The notes beneath the pieces were generated by a model, which worked only from the letters and a program-made list of their open reading frames with translations, was not told where the DNA came from and did no database searches. A program made the translations under genes and the position numbers. Below are positions 1 through 13,800 of a stretch of DNA of 64,000 nucleotides, piece by piece; positions within the stretch are counted from its first letter, which is position 1; each line of letters begins with the position of its first letter. This DNA is from Mesocentrotus franciscanus (lineage: Eukaryota; Echinodermata; Echinoidea; Camarodonta; Strongylocentrotidae). The stretch is from the NCBI GenBank assembly GCA_037976565.1, contig CP137683.1, positions 11,625,923-11,689,922 on the forward strand. The letters run 5' to 3'.

Positions 1-1075
1 TAGTCCTATTTAGGCCTAGTATTTCCTGCAACAATTTAATTGCAAGGTTTATTGACGTTATCTATTTTTTTAAGGTATAGAGGATAAAAAAGAAGGTGAT
101 GAACAGGGGATATGATTCTTTTAAATACAGTGTTGCCCATAAAGTTGGAATAATTTTTCTTAACTCTTTATTTTAATGAAATGATTATGACAATCATTGA
201 CAGATAAAGTTGATATCTTCTCAGAATTATTGATAAATTTGTTGTTATTACTGTTCAGATTGATCAGCAAAGTTCTGAGAACATATAAACTCCATCTACC
301 AAGAAAAAATCTTATTGTCACCAAAAAATCTTGAAAAGAGTAAGAAAAAAAAAAAATATTTCGAGATTTATGGGTAACAGTGTATATCAAGTGACCAAAT
401 ACTAATACTTGATTTTAATGAGTGAGATGGTAAAACAATTTCATGGGGTAAAATATGCATGCATCACTTCTAATCAGTGAGGCATAGCAGAGTTGAATGG
501 GACGTGTGGCCTAGCTACAGACTGTGAGCACGTGCCTCCCCCATCAAATGACGAAGACAACATGGGAAAAAGAAGGGAACAGACAAAACAAAAAAGAATG
601 GGAAAAGAGAAATGGGAAAAAAGGAGGCAAACGAAAACAGGACCTTCCCATAATCAAAGGCTTTAGAAATTAGCGCATCATTTTCCGAATGGGATCAGTA
701 CCCCCTCCCCCTGTCCCCATGGTGCCAGTGCCCCCTAAATTGTTGGAAACACGCCACGCCACTCAGCGAACCGATGTATCTTACCCCCCTCCCCCATCTC
801 ACTCAATCTCACTCACACTATTAATTGAATGTACATGTATATGTGCGACTATCGTTTAATATAAACAATAAACATGATAAATATTTGTTACCATCTCACG
901 ATGATAGACCATCAGGTAGCTAATTAAATGATTAGATTCTTTTTATGTGTTATAGAAGCCTTTCAAATTGTTAGAATACAAGTCATGGTGAGAAGTCTGC
1001 AAATTATCCACTAGGACCTTTGGGATACATAAGACCTAGTATTATCCTCGGGCAAGTTATTGAACAGATGAAGAA

Positions 1076-1975
1076 CTATTCGGTAACAAGAAGCTTGAAG
1101 TTACTTTCTTTCTGGTCCGCACGGCCGAAGCTCCCACCAGCACTACTACTCGTATCGGTCCAATCTGAACAAATCGACATAGAACAACTCGTATTGGTAT
1201 CACTTAAACATGGTGGACTAAAACAACGATCCTGTGTAAACATCAAATCGACGTGATCATGACGCTCCGAATTATCCTCCTCCTCCTCATCATCATCATC
1301 ATCATCGCCGCCGTTCACAGTATCACCGTTCTCGATATACCCGCTAGTGCCGTTGTTGTTATTGTGACATGTTTCAGGGTCGAAATCGTCATCGAGATCG
1401 AGAGTTCGATTACCAAGCTCAGGGTTGTCTGTCTCATTGTCTGGTTCATTGTCCAAAGGGAGCTTATCGATGCCGCTGGCGCGAGACGTGTTCAGCGACG
1501 CGTACGACGTCGCGGATTTAATCGACGACGATGAGTTGTCTGATCTCGATAGTCTATTAGTGGGTGTCGGTGAATCCTGTACGTTCAGACTAAGCATTGA
1601 TAATCTTAATCTTGCTGGTGACGTCACTATGCTACCGGGTTCGATACTGCTAGGATCAGCTTGGTAGGCCAGCGCGGTCATGATCTTTTGATCCGGAACC
1701 GCCCCGGTCGGTTTAACCGTCTGCATGAGGGTTGTCGCCGGAATCAGATGAAACGAGATACTGTCCATGAACGGAGTCATGACGTCACGTAGCCTTGAGG
1801 AGGGATGTTTTTCCATGTACGCGCGACTCCATGCGAGCGCGGCTTGGAATTTAGTAAGTTCGTCTGCTTGAAGCTCGTCACGCGATAGAATAAGCCTGGC
1901 CACGTGATTAGGTAGCGCCGTGAAGGCTGGTAGTCTTAACACTGATTCTGCGTTTATGTCCACAAACTCGAGTGC
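1076..1975 (-). CDS. Exon 5 of the BTB-BACK gene (BACK domain, acidic tail, stop)
   Basis: The acceptor GGTATATAG precedes 1975 and the frame enters in phase 0 with ALEFVDINAESVLRLPAF. The open frame runs 299 codons to TAG at 1076-1078. After BACK-like helices (PNHVARLILSRDELQADE) comes a Ser/Thr-rich region, then an Asp/Glu tract encoded by a GAT/GAG trinucleotide repeat around 1277-1310, then a Cys/Ser-rich end. The triplet repeat makes this segment prone to length variation. The 3' UTR should continue below 1076; a candidate polyadenylation signal (TTTATT on the plus strand) sits near 167-172. Confidence 0.85.
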   Translation of the reverse strand, partial: ALEFVDINAESVLRLPAFTALPNHVARLILSRDELQADELTKFQAALAWSRAYMEKHPSSRLRDVMTPFMDSISFHLIPATTLMQTVKPTGAVPDQKIMTALAYQADPSSIEPGSIVTSPARLRLSMLSLNVQDSPTPTNRLSRSDNSSSSIKSATSYASLNTSRASGIDKLPLDNEPDNETDNPELGNRTLDLDDDFDPETCHNNNNGTSGYIENGDTVNGGDDDDDDEEEEDNSERHDHVDLMFTQDRCFSPPCLSDTNTSCSMSICSDWTDTSSSAGGSFGRADQKESNFKLLVTE

Positions 1976-4900
1976 CTATATACCAAAATTATAAAATTTA
2001 AACAAAAATACATAAAAAATAACTGTGCAAGTGTTTAAAATATGATCTTTTTTCTCAAGTATTCATCGATGTATCAATATATAATTAATCATTCAACCGT
2101 GTTCATACTGTATTAAAGATGACTTGTAGGACTGTTTTATATCATGGTCCTGGTAAATTCATTCATCGCACATTGAGCCCAATATTCGTATAATACAATT
2201 TGTCAATCATTATAAAGCCTCCCTCCTGATAAATCGTCAAGCAAAAATTTATAAAATATCAATATTGAAATTGCTTCACTCACAACGGAGTCATTTTCTA
2301 AGCAACCAACATTCATTAATGGAATTTGGTCAATACAATATGAGAGCGAAATGCCAACACGGTGATTATCTTGCTACTTAATATATTTTGATTTATTTCT
2401 TGCTTTAAAGAAAATTGATTTTGTTGTTAACAGTGTTAACAGTCTATCAAAGCACTGTCACTCATTCATACATACCTTCTGTACAAGTGACTTGGTAGAC
2501 TTGTACTGAATGTACTTCTCAGCAGAGCGCAATAATAAGCAAACTGTATCGATATTGACGCAGTTCTGAAGATACGACATACAGGCTCGTCTTAACTCAT
2601 CTAGCCCGTAGTGATCAGATGCGTTCATCAAACCTAAGAATAAATTTTTAAAGAAAAAAAATTGAAGATTTGAGATAACTTGGTCAGTCTATAGGTATGA
2701 CTGTGTCCTTCTAGAAAAATTGAAACAGACCTTAGGCTCTATGTACATGATAACATGACGTATTAAAGGGAAATGCACGTTGCTCACAGGGCGTCACCTG
2801 CTGAGACGCATTATTGCGCCGGCGCCGGGAATTATTTATTACGCCATGTGATGATGATGATGATGATGATGATAGTAATAGATAGTAAATGACGAAATTA
2901 TATAGTGAAAGCATAGTGAACATTGAAAACATCGTTTTGAATTACTGGCGCATGAGCAAATTATCTCCTATAAGGCTTAAAGGTATTACAAAGTTTTGTA
3001 TGGGTTCATGAATTTGGTTCATTTGAACTTATTGGAAGCATATGCGATTTTACAATATTCAATGATCGTTGTCGCGATTGAAATCGAGTCTAAAGTGATG
3101 AAATTGTAAATAATAAACTCTTTATGTTGTATAGCGCCCTCTCAAGACTGATATTACTTTAGCTTTAAAACAATGTTTCTTGACTACAATCGACCGATTT
3201 GTTATTCCCGTTTGGAAAATATATATCAGAACTGCATATTCTGAGATTTCCATGGTCGCAGCTACCATGGAATGGCCTTAGGCGCTATTTGAAATATTTG
3301 AAATTTAGCGGGAGCACCGGTAAATTTTTATTATTCAATTTGCTCGAAAGCAGAAGTGTTTTAGTGCTTATAATACATCCACAGGGGCATCCAAATGTAT
3401 CAACAATTTAAAAAATTACTATCCATCCAATTTCAACATTTCCCAAAACTTTGCATTACCTTTAATTAGCGTAGATATGATAACACGATCGAAATGAAAC
3501 ACCCAGTGTGACAGTGTACTGGATAAGTGTGCTGTCCACTGCCCATGAGGCGTCATTACGAGTGCGTTATTACCTCTTCGCACGTTTGCAACAGGACTAA
3601 TGCCTATTGCACACGATACGTCTTTTTTTAAACGTAGGACAGCGTTATAGCGACTTGCACGCCCTCCGACTCGAATTGCGAGAGTAATATCACACAAAAA
3701 GTCCGTGCCAATGACTGAAATAAATTTGAGTTACTGTCGTATGTACTAGCTGCCTTAGCGCAGCTAATGACGCATTGTATGCAAAAGATATTTAGCAAAT
3801 AGGCCACACAGTTTACTACAGTGATATTGTCTCACCTAGTACTATCTTAGGTTTGAGGGTTACGCATCCCGTGTGACAGTACTGGATGAGTTGACGGAAG
3901 ACTGACGGATCAAACTCTTCGATGGCGATCGTCCTAGGACCACTGAGGGCGGTATAATCTTCTCCCAGATCGATACTGCTTCGTCGTATCATCTGCGATA
4001 CTCGCTTCCCGAGCTTGTCCGTGGTCGATACGTTCTTCTTACGAGGAGTCCCTCGAGCTGCTGAATAAAGCAACTTGTGGAAAATTCTGCGGACATTGAA
4101 TTAAAAAAATAAAAATAAATGATCTCACCAGTGAACTGATGACATATCAATGGTTATTTACAGAGCTACGCTACTTTCGAATCCGTTGGTGTGATATTAC
4201 CGAACAGCTTTTGCCAAAACTTTACATAAAAATCCTACAGAATAGTATTTGATGTAGCTAACAAAGAGTTAAGGCAACTTAGCAAATGTAATGGCAATTG
4301 TCATTAGACTACCATAAATAAATACAAAATAAAATTGAGAAAGAAATCCATTATACTCCTCTACTGTCGTCTTCTAATTGCCCGTATTTCTACTAGATAC
4401 GTTAATTGATTATTAACTCTTACTGAAACTCCCCTGCACGTCTGAATTTACCTGCTCCTTGCAGCCAAAATGGCCCGTACTGCGCAGATAGGTTCCCTCG
4501 TCTCGCCTACAAGGAACGTTACGTCACAAAGTTCGGGCATGTGCGACAGGTATCGGAGATCTTCGGCCACGCCGAGTTTATTTTCGAAGACCCACGAATT
4601 TCCCCGATATCCTGTGACAACATTGGAATCGTCCATGTCGCCTTGAGGGGAGCCCTCCGATGTCGATGTGGACGGCAAGGAGAGACTCTCGTCTGCGTAA
4701 TTTTCGCCTCCTTCCCCAATGTCTAGTGTGTAGTTATCTGTGGGGAATGATAAAACAATGAGAGAATTTGGCTCAAGTGCAATGCTTCATTTCAATTTGA
4801 TATTGCGACGAGGCAAAATTATGAAATGAAGAAAAAAAAATCAAACCTCGCTAAGACATTGGAAATGTACCTTACATTAAACTCTTCCAGAACACTTCCT

Positions 4901-7900
4901 TCCACTTTTAATGACGGAATGATTTTTTTTTTTTAATTTCGTATTATTTAGAATGAATTTTATCCGTATGTAGCGTGAGTATATTAAGCAGGTATTCGGT
5001 AATCCCATATTGATGCATTTGGTTACGTCATCAAAATAAACACTAAACAGTTTACAGCAATGAACCAAGTTTGACACAATATAAGTGACCGATCACGTGC
5101 TGGTTTTTATTCACTCAGAGTACATATTAGCAAATACAACCCCTTTCCTCACTAAATTCACTTTCCTGTCATGGCATCGTTCATGTAACTAGGCTGTGTT
5201 GTCATGTAAATACAACATACCAGTGAATGTGTCATTAATCAGTTACTGCGATAGAATGAATCTATAAAGAGATACTGCACATCTAAATACACTCTCGATT
5301 AACATTGAACAACTCAATATAAGAAGCAGCAGCAGCATGGGAGGAGATGCTCTGAATTGATCTGAAATTATGTCTGCATTTTGTATATATTGGTGAGATT
5401 TTCACTCTGATTTCAACTACCTGTAGTTCTAGGAACTATATTCTCTCTTCGAAATTTAGATGTCTGGAGTTTATTTATGATTAGAACCTTGGATTGTTAT
5501 CCATTTTGTGCCGTGCAGCCAGCTATAGAGTAAAGTCATTTGTAGTGCCCCATACACTGATTTCTGTGTTGTGACTCTGTTGAAATATCTGTTCACATTT
5601 ACATCATGGCAGCCGGCAATACATTTTCTGCATTGCAGGTGGATGACGAAATTTCATTTGACACAACTCTAGATGGCATTGTTGAAAGTGCCTTGGATCA
5701 TTTAGATCGGAAGCACAAGGATCGCGAACTTATAGGTGATGTCGTGAAGGCAGTGGTAGCTGCGTTGCTGCCAATGGTGACCAACATTAATACTCAGCTG
5801 CAGAATGGAGGCAGTGTCGCTCCAGCGTTGAGGGGGGTGATGCAGCGGCATGATAATAGGCTGGTGGACATAGAACAGGAGTTGAGGAGGGATAATATTA
5901 TCATCAGGGGTGTTCCGGAAATGCCAGAAGAATCCCCGTCCCAAATCCTAGTCGATGTTGCTGCCGAGGCGGGTGTCAAGATTGAGAAGGCCGATATCAG
6001 CACTAGCCATCGTGTTGGTCGGCCTCAGGCTGGGAAACCTCGCCCAATCCTGGCGCGGTTTGTTCGTCACGATGATCGAGTTCGCTTGCTTAAGAGTAAG
6101 AGGAAGCTTCAAGGGTCGAAGTACGACAAGGTGATGGTCGGGGAGCATCTAGCTCCCGGGCGTGCAAAGCTTCTGAAAGCTGTAAAGGATGACCCAGGAG
6201 TGTTGAAGGCATGGATCACTGACGGGAGGGTAATCTGCATTCTCAAGCGGGATGGCCCTGATGGACGGAAATATTCAATCAGTTCCCCTGATGACCTCTT
6301 TCGGTTGCTAGGCTGGAGCGAGGATCAACTGAAGAATTCTCGGCTGTTTTTGGACTTCTAGGACATTTCCGGCCCTCTTCTAGACAAGACCTTGTCCATA
6401 TGCAGCATTAATGTCAATGGGATTCAGAGCAAATTAGAAGCAGGAGTCATTGATTTAATGTTGAGAGACTATTCAGTAATTTGTCTTCTTGAAACTAAAA
6501 CTGATAGGCCTGATTTTTCTCATTCTTACTTCAACAATTATCAAAGCTATATTTTGGAAAAGAATGGTGTGGGTAGACATGGTGGTATTCATGGCATTTG
6601 TATTCTCATTCAAAAAGATATTTCATCTCATACCTCTAGAATATTGGGCACTACATCAGAATCTATTATGTGGATTCATTTTGATGACTTTTGTTTAGGG
6701 TTTGAGTTTATATTAGGAGCAGTTTATTTGCCGTGTGAAGGGTCAGTTTATCATAGTAATGATGTTTTTGATCACCTTTATCAGGACCTATTATATTTGA
6801 AAAGCACCTATAATGTGCCCTTCAGCCTAGTAGGAGACTTTAATTCAAGGACTGGGTTACTTGATGACTTTATGGTAATTGATAATGTTATTTCTGAATT
6901 TTCAGGTTATTCTTCTTCTAATGATAATGTTGATTTTAAGAGTTCACTTACTGATGATGGATATGATACTAGGAGGCATAATATGGATTCTTCTATAAAT
7001 AATAATGGTAGACAGCTTATTGGCATTTGTCAGAGTTTTGACTTGAAGATAGTGAATGGGAGATTTGGTAGTGATAAGGGTGTTGGTAGCTTCACATGTT
7101 ATAATAAAAATGGAGGGAAAAGTGTGGTTGATTATGTCATTGCATCTGTTAGTTTATTTCAATATATTACTCATTTTGAGGTTGACATTTTTGATAAGTG
7201 TGTTTCAGATGTACACTGTCCATTGAATCTGAAATTTTCAAATAAATTGATTCATATAAATGAAGGTGTTGAATTGAGGAAAATTGAAAATAGGGTTGAT
7301 GCTTCCGAGAAAGTGAAATACACTTCATTTAAGTGTTCTAAAGTGAAGGCATCTGAATTTAAGTTGAAGCTTGATCAAAGTATTCCAGTACTGATGAATG
7401 CATTGGAAATGGTTGAGAAGTCATCGACACAAGACAATGTGGATAATTTTAGTATTGCATTAGCAAATTCATTTTTGAAGACGGCAAAGGAAGTTGGTAT
7501 ATGTGAGGATAAAGTCTGTAAGAAAATTCATTCAAGGAAAATTATTGTGGAGGAGAAATCATGGTTTGACACAGAGTGTCAGCATGCCAGATCAAGTTAT
7601 TTCAATTTAAAAATAGAATTAAACGAAAGTGCAAAGGTCTAGCTTTGAGTGATAAAGAACAAAAGATGGCTGAAATTAATGCTGTTGCAAAAGATTATAG
7701 GAAATTGCTGCGTAGAAAGGAAAAGGCGTACAGTAGGCTCTTACACGACAATCTTCATATACTTAAGAAGGATAGTCCACAAGAATATTGGAAAATTTTG
7801 GATGGACCGAAGCGTAGGTCTTGTCCAGCCAAGGTCTCTTTAGATGATTTTGCGCATCATTTTAGTAGTTTGAATAATGTTCAATGTGCAGCATCTGAAA

Positions 7901-10823
7901 CACATGTGGATTTTGACCAGTCAATGGGCAATGATGAGCTGAATGCCCCTATCTCGGTTGATGAAGTTATAAAGATTATCCAGAAACTAAAGAATAACAA
8001 GGCATGTGGTGTAGATTTTGTTAGAAATGAGTTTTTGAAAAATTGTTCAGCAGCTGTAATTGGTTGTATTACTGCTTATTTTAATGTAATACTGGAGAGT
8101 GGTCTAGTACCAAAAGACTGGTGTCTAGGTAGTATAGTCCCTATTTTCAAAAATAGAGGTAAGGATACAGACCCAGATAACTATCGTGGGATAACACTTT
8201 TGAGCTGTTTGGGAAAATTGTTTACTTCTATTTTGAATTATAGGATAACTATTTATTTCGAAAATGAATGCAAGCTTGGAGAAGAACAGGCTGGCTTTCG
8301 TGCTGGCTATTCTACAACAGACCACATTTTTGTTTTGAAATCCCTGCTTGACATTTACTTGTCTAAACGGAGGAGAATTTACTGCGCTTTTATAGATTAT
8401 AGAAAAGCTTTTGATATGGTTGATAGGGTTTCACTCTGGCACAAACTATTGAGGTCAGGGGTGGATGGTAAGGTGTTCACAGTTATTAAGAATATGTATT
8501 CTCAAGCAAAATCATGTGTGGTAGTAGATGGTCAAATGTCTGAGGCTTTTCAATGTGATGTTGGTGTTAGACAGGGTGAAAATTTATCACCACTGCTCTT
8601 TGCAATATATCTTAATGATTTCGAGGATTTCCTGAGTAAACACTTTAACGGTCTCAAATTTTTAGTTGAAAATGTATGTGCAGACATTTTAGATAAAGAA
8701 GTAAACAGAGATCTTTTTATACAATTATACACATTGTTGTACGCAGATGACACCCTAATTTTGGCTGACACAGCAGAGGAATTGCAAGTGGCTTTGAATG
8801 CCTTGTCTCAATATTGTAAAATTTGGAAGTTAAGTGTTAATGCTATGAAAACTAAAGTACTTATATTTTCAAGAGGCAAAGTACGTAAATTTCCAGTTTT
8901 CAGATTTGGAGAAGATGAAATTGATGTTGTGGATGATTTTGTATATCTTGGGGTTCAGGTTAATTATAATGGAAGTTTTAAAAAGGCTATTTCAAAACAG
9001 GTATCACAGGCCAGGAAAGCCCTCTTCTCTATGTCATTAAAGGTTCAAAGACTCAAACTACCACTGGATATTCAATGTGAATTGTTTGACCAACTTGTAT
9101 TACCAATACTCATTTATGGATGCGAAGTGTGGGGATATGAAGATCTGAGTCAAATTGAAATATTTCATAGAAAATTTCTCAGGTCAGCATTATGTGTAAA
9201 TAAATTTACACCAGATTGTATGATATATGGAGAAACTGGGAGGGCATGGCTAGCTAACAGTATCAAACATCGAATGGTTAGTTTCTGGTTAAGAATAGTG
9301 AAAGGTTCTCCTCTAAATATTCAGTCAAATTCTATTTGTTGCAAAGGTTAATTAGTCAGAATGTAGATATGTCTACTTCTTTCAAGTGGTTATCTTGTAT
9401 TGAAAAATATTGAATCATGCTGGTCTTGGTATTGTATGGCTAAAGCAAGGGAAGGATTTAGCAATAGTTGGATATTGAGCACTCTGAAGTTGAGATTAAA
9501 CGATATTTCAAAACAAGATGTGATGGCAACAATTTGGTCAAACAGTGTGTGCCTAAATTATAGGATCTTTAAAAATGATTGTCTCTTTGAAAGGTATTTA
9601 GTTTTGCTGAGTAAAAAAGATAGAATAACATTGAGCCGTTTTAGATGTAGGTCGCACCGTTTACCAATTAATAATAACAGATTCAAAGAAGCTTTTAATG
9701 AAATTAGTATTGAATGCCCATGTTGTGATATGCATGAGTCTGGTGATGAATTCCATTACATTTTTGTATGCCCTTTTTCAGAAAGGAAAGAGAGTTATAT
9801 TTAGGTCGTAAAGTAATAGTTAAACGCCCTTGCACATTACACATGTTTAATTTATTTTTATATTCCGGTATAAGACAGCTGAAGAAATTAGTACTCTTCT
9901 TAAGGATAATAATGTCATATTTTGCTGGTCTATATACATGTAAATCTGAACAATCCAATCATATGTCACCCATAAAAGAAATGTTACAACTCGAAGTGGT
10001 AGGTTAATTAAGCAACCAACAATTCTTGATCTGTAGTACAGTCTTTCTTTAGGTCAAGTATAGTTTTGATGGTTTGTTTGTTCTTTTGTTTATTTATTTA
10101 TTTATTTTTTTGTTAGTATACTTTTTGTTTGTTTGTCTTATTACATTATATTCCATTATGTTTTTGTTTGTCCTATGGACAATTATGCCGTATCTTGTTA
10201 GTCTGCATAAATCTTAACAATCCAATCACATCTCACTTACATGTACAAAAATGAAACTTATAATTTCTTATATAGTTAGGACAATAATGTTTTTTTTTTC
10301 TTCTTTTTTCTCTCCGTGTTTGTATTTATATTGTTCATGTGGTATTCTCCACTTTTCATGTATGCTTGCCATATTGTATAATATTGTATTTATGTTTAGC
10401 ATAGGCTAGGTTTAGATCATTCTTATTTATCGTTATACTTTTATGATGTTGTTTTGTTGTATTCTGTATTTTTGTATTATTAAGCTATGTTTGTATTCTT
10501 TATTATGTATCATTATCATGACATGTAAATGTGTTGTACTCTCATACCCCAGAAGGGGGTCGAATGAGTCAATAAATTCTATTCTATTCTATTCTACATG
10601 ATAGTAACTTGTGAGTAAACTAATCGACATACCGTACGCGCTCGCATGGAATTAGGGCCGTCGTCATTTGTTTATAATGCAGATGCTTTTGTGGGACTTT
10701 TTTTTCTTCACAAGTGCGCCTCGAGTATTTGCTTTCAAGCGGATTCGGCACCTTACAAAACTCATATACTATGATTATAATTATCATTATTTGTTATTAT
10801 TATTAATGTTAATGTTATTATTA

Positions 10824-10869
<46 letters not shown>

Positions 10870-13800
10870 TATTGTACAACAATTCTTCCAACATATACAT
10901 GTACAAGCATTTCAATATACTACTTGAATATATATTACATTTTATCATATACTACTGAATGAGATAAGTATAAACCCGTAATTATGTACACAGAACACGG
11001 ATTGCTTAGGAACATCTAAATTAAAGTGGATCACAGCTTTCCTGCCAACCCATTCACACAATTCTTTCATCTCCATCGAGTACCTTAGACACGACAAATA
11101 AATGCAATTTATCTGCAAACGTCACCAGACAATTACATTGTTTTCTGTAGATGGGACTGTGAAAAGCGGACCTGCATACCACAATAGGCGATTGAGACAT
11201 TGGATTATGTAAACAATTAAGGTAGGTCTGATTCATACCCTGTATTGCCAAAGTGTTTGCTTAAGCTCTTTCTATCTCTCCAATCAGACTAGGCGTTTTC
11301 TGAATGTTTTTGACTCTCTTCTAATTGCGAGTGTGATTTCTAACGACTTTCCACAGAAGATAATGAGTGCGGTTGACAATTAATTCATTTATTAAATGTA
11401 AGTTTCTGCTAATTTATTCAAAAGATCTTCCGAAAAGTATTAGTATAAGAATAAGAAAGAAATAGACCTGTTAATGGTACTCTTGCTATTCACCTCCCCC
11501 TCTCTCTCTCCCTCTTTTCTCCCTCTTGCGCTCTCCCTCTCCCCTCTCTCTCTATGCGTGTTAAAAGCTTTCGTCTACACCTTTGCTCCACTCAAACGAT
11601 CTTACCAAGTGCTGGTATCTCCTTGCTCTTACCAGGGAGATCTCCCTGCTCTTACTCTCTGCCTGTATGTCCGCCCTCTCTCTCTCTCTCTCTCTCTCCA
11701 TCACACACACGCGCACACACAATCAGGCGCACACACAGTTTGACTCTCCTAGCTATATCTATATTGATAGCATGGACCCTACACGTTCATAGAAACGTTA
11801 TATACACACAGAGGTTCTGTAATTATAATAGGATAAGAAGAAGAAGAAAAAAGGAATCATCAAATAACCCTTAATATGGAGAATCTACGGAGCATAACAT
11901 TCTACAGACATTATTTGTCTATCCAACATTACTATGCTATTTCCTGTTTACATGTGGTTGCTAAATAAAAACCTAACTTTTAGTCGAATACTGCATAACA
12001 ATGTGGTTAAAACGTACGTATGTAGCATTACACTGGGCATCCCTTTCTATTAAAGAGACAATAGAAAGACAAGCCCCAAGATTTCAGATAACGATCGACT
12101 TCTGTTGATGTTCAAATAAGAGACGTTAATCAATGAAATTAGGTGTTTTTCGAAGATGTTCTGTCAAACGATGCCCTTGCCTACGGCGCCTTAGATCAGT
12201 CAACCAATGTATTGTTTGTCTCTTCTCGGTGCATACCAACCACACCTCCCTAACACCTCCTCCGGACTTACGAAAGATATAGAGAACAGATGGATCAAAT
12301 TGATGATAGGAAGATACTTCGATGTATTAAAGATCATAATGTACGAGGTGCTGATCTACTGAGAAGGGGGAACTGGAATACTGAAGTAGCCATAACATTT
12401 TTCAGAATGTCAAAGTTCCCTTGAGAATAAGATCAAGAAAGTTTGAACAAATCATAGCAGTGCATATAGGATATTTATGTCTAGTCCTAGACAAAGTTGT
12501 ATACAAATATTGATCTACTGCATGTAGACGGATGAATGGGAATTAAACAAGACTTAGTTTCAGGATGACTACATTCCCGCATAACAAATTCGCAAACAAA
12601 CTCGCATTTTTAAAGAATGATAGTCGATATATGCATGCCCTCGTGTCGACGGAAACTGGTGAACAAAAAAGGCGAGACTATAGGGCGGCTTACTTCGAAT
12701 CATCGGATAATCGCGTCAAGTCGGGTGGTCGCGTTACCCGACCTTTTGTTAAACACGCCCCTTTATTCACGAAATGTCGGGGATAATGTTTGTGAAATAA
12801 ATCCCTCTCATCTACAAATGGTCTGGTCCAATTTACCGGACACACTTTGTGAAAACCCTACAGCAAATCTACGAAAGGTCGCGTCCTTAACGTGCATCTT
12901 CACAGTCATGATCTTCCGTTTTCGTTTCACGCAAGGTCGTGTAAGGCGATCACACGCCCGGACGCGATGACCCGATGATTCGAAGTAAGCTGACTAAGGC
13001 TATTTTAATACAACCATTTCCTCTTTAAACTGAACACAATATCCTGTGTTACACCCCCAGTAGTATGATATTTCAAGCTGAACTCCTTTACGATCTATTT
13101 CTGAAACAGTTTGGGAACAAACATTCACATTAACATTTACAGTGATGTGAATTTCAGTCACTGAAAATATAAAGCTACAAATTTTGAAGACAACCAATTT
13201 TTGTATTTTTAACCCATTAATATAAAAAGATTTTGTGTTCTGGAAGTGAAAATATGTCTACAAATCCAATTCCGATGGGATAAGCCAAGTTACTCAAGAC
13301 TTGATAAAAATGACTTTAACAGCATCGGACAATGACAGCAGATTAGTAACTTGCATCCATACATACCATACTACGCAGGATATAAAGATGGAAGCAAACT
13401 TATCTTCGTGAATCGAACTCTGTTTTTTTTTACGTGCATTTTCACGCTACATAGGATGCAAATGCTTTTAAAATTCCACAAGAGTTGAATGATATCGACT
13501 TCCAATCACTTCTGAAGCAGTGAATTTGACATATGCCGAAATTAAACAGATATGCGAAAAGTTCAAGAGCAAATTTTTCTGATTGAGCGGAGAGATTTAT
13601 CCATGGTATTCAAATCCGAAGGTCTTGTAACACCATTCGTGACTCAACTGACAGACGATGACTGGGCATGAATGACGATGTCTTTAAGGAAATGTAAAAC
13701 CCCTCAGGAATGTCTTTAAACGTTTGTCTGAAGTGGCTAATACCCGTAATAAAACAAATACTCACCCGTCAAACCCGGTGATTTTTTTTCTTTCTTTTTT

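Larger units (their letters stand above)
5560..10596 (+). mobile_element. Nearly full-length two-ORF non-LTR retrotransposon (LINE)
   Basis: The order is ORF1, ORF2 endonuclease, reverse transcriptase, a C-terminal Cys/His region, an AT-rich 3' UTR, AATAAA at 10571 and a (TTCTA)4 tail at 10577-10596. A pentanucleotide rather than poly-A tail fits CR1/L2/Jockey-type LINEs; the exact clade is not settled. The 5' end is not defined and no target-site duplication was found, so the start is approximate. It sits on the plus strand, antisense to the host gene. ORF2 is disrupted in several places, so this copy is probably inactive. Confidence 0.85.

Noticed and set aside
1253..1667. Plus-strand ORFs at 1253-1534 and 1425-1667
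   Set aside because: They are antisense shadows of exon 5 of the BTB-BACK gene, whose minus-strand frame has domain support and splice phase.
3419..3697. 92-residue minus-strand ORF between exons 3 and 4
   Set aside because: It lies in the intron, overlaps the end of a MITE, breaks the BTB frame and has no family features.
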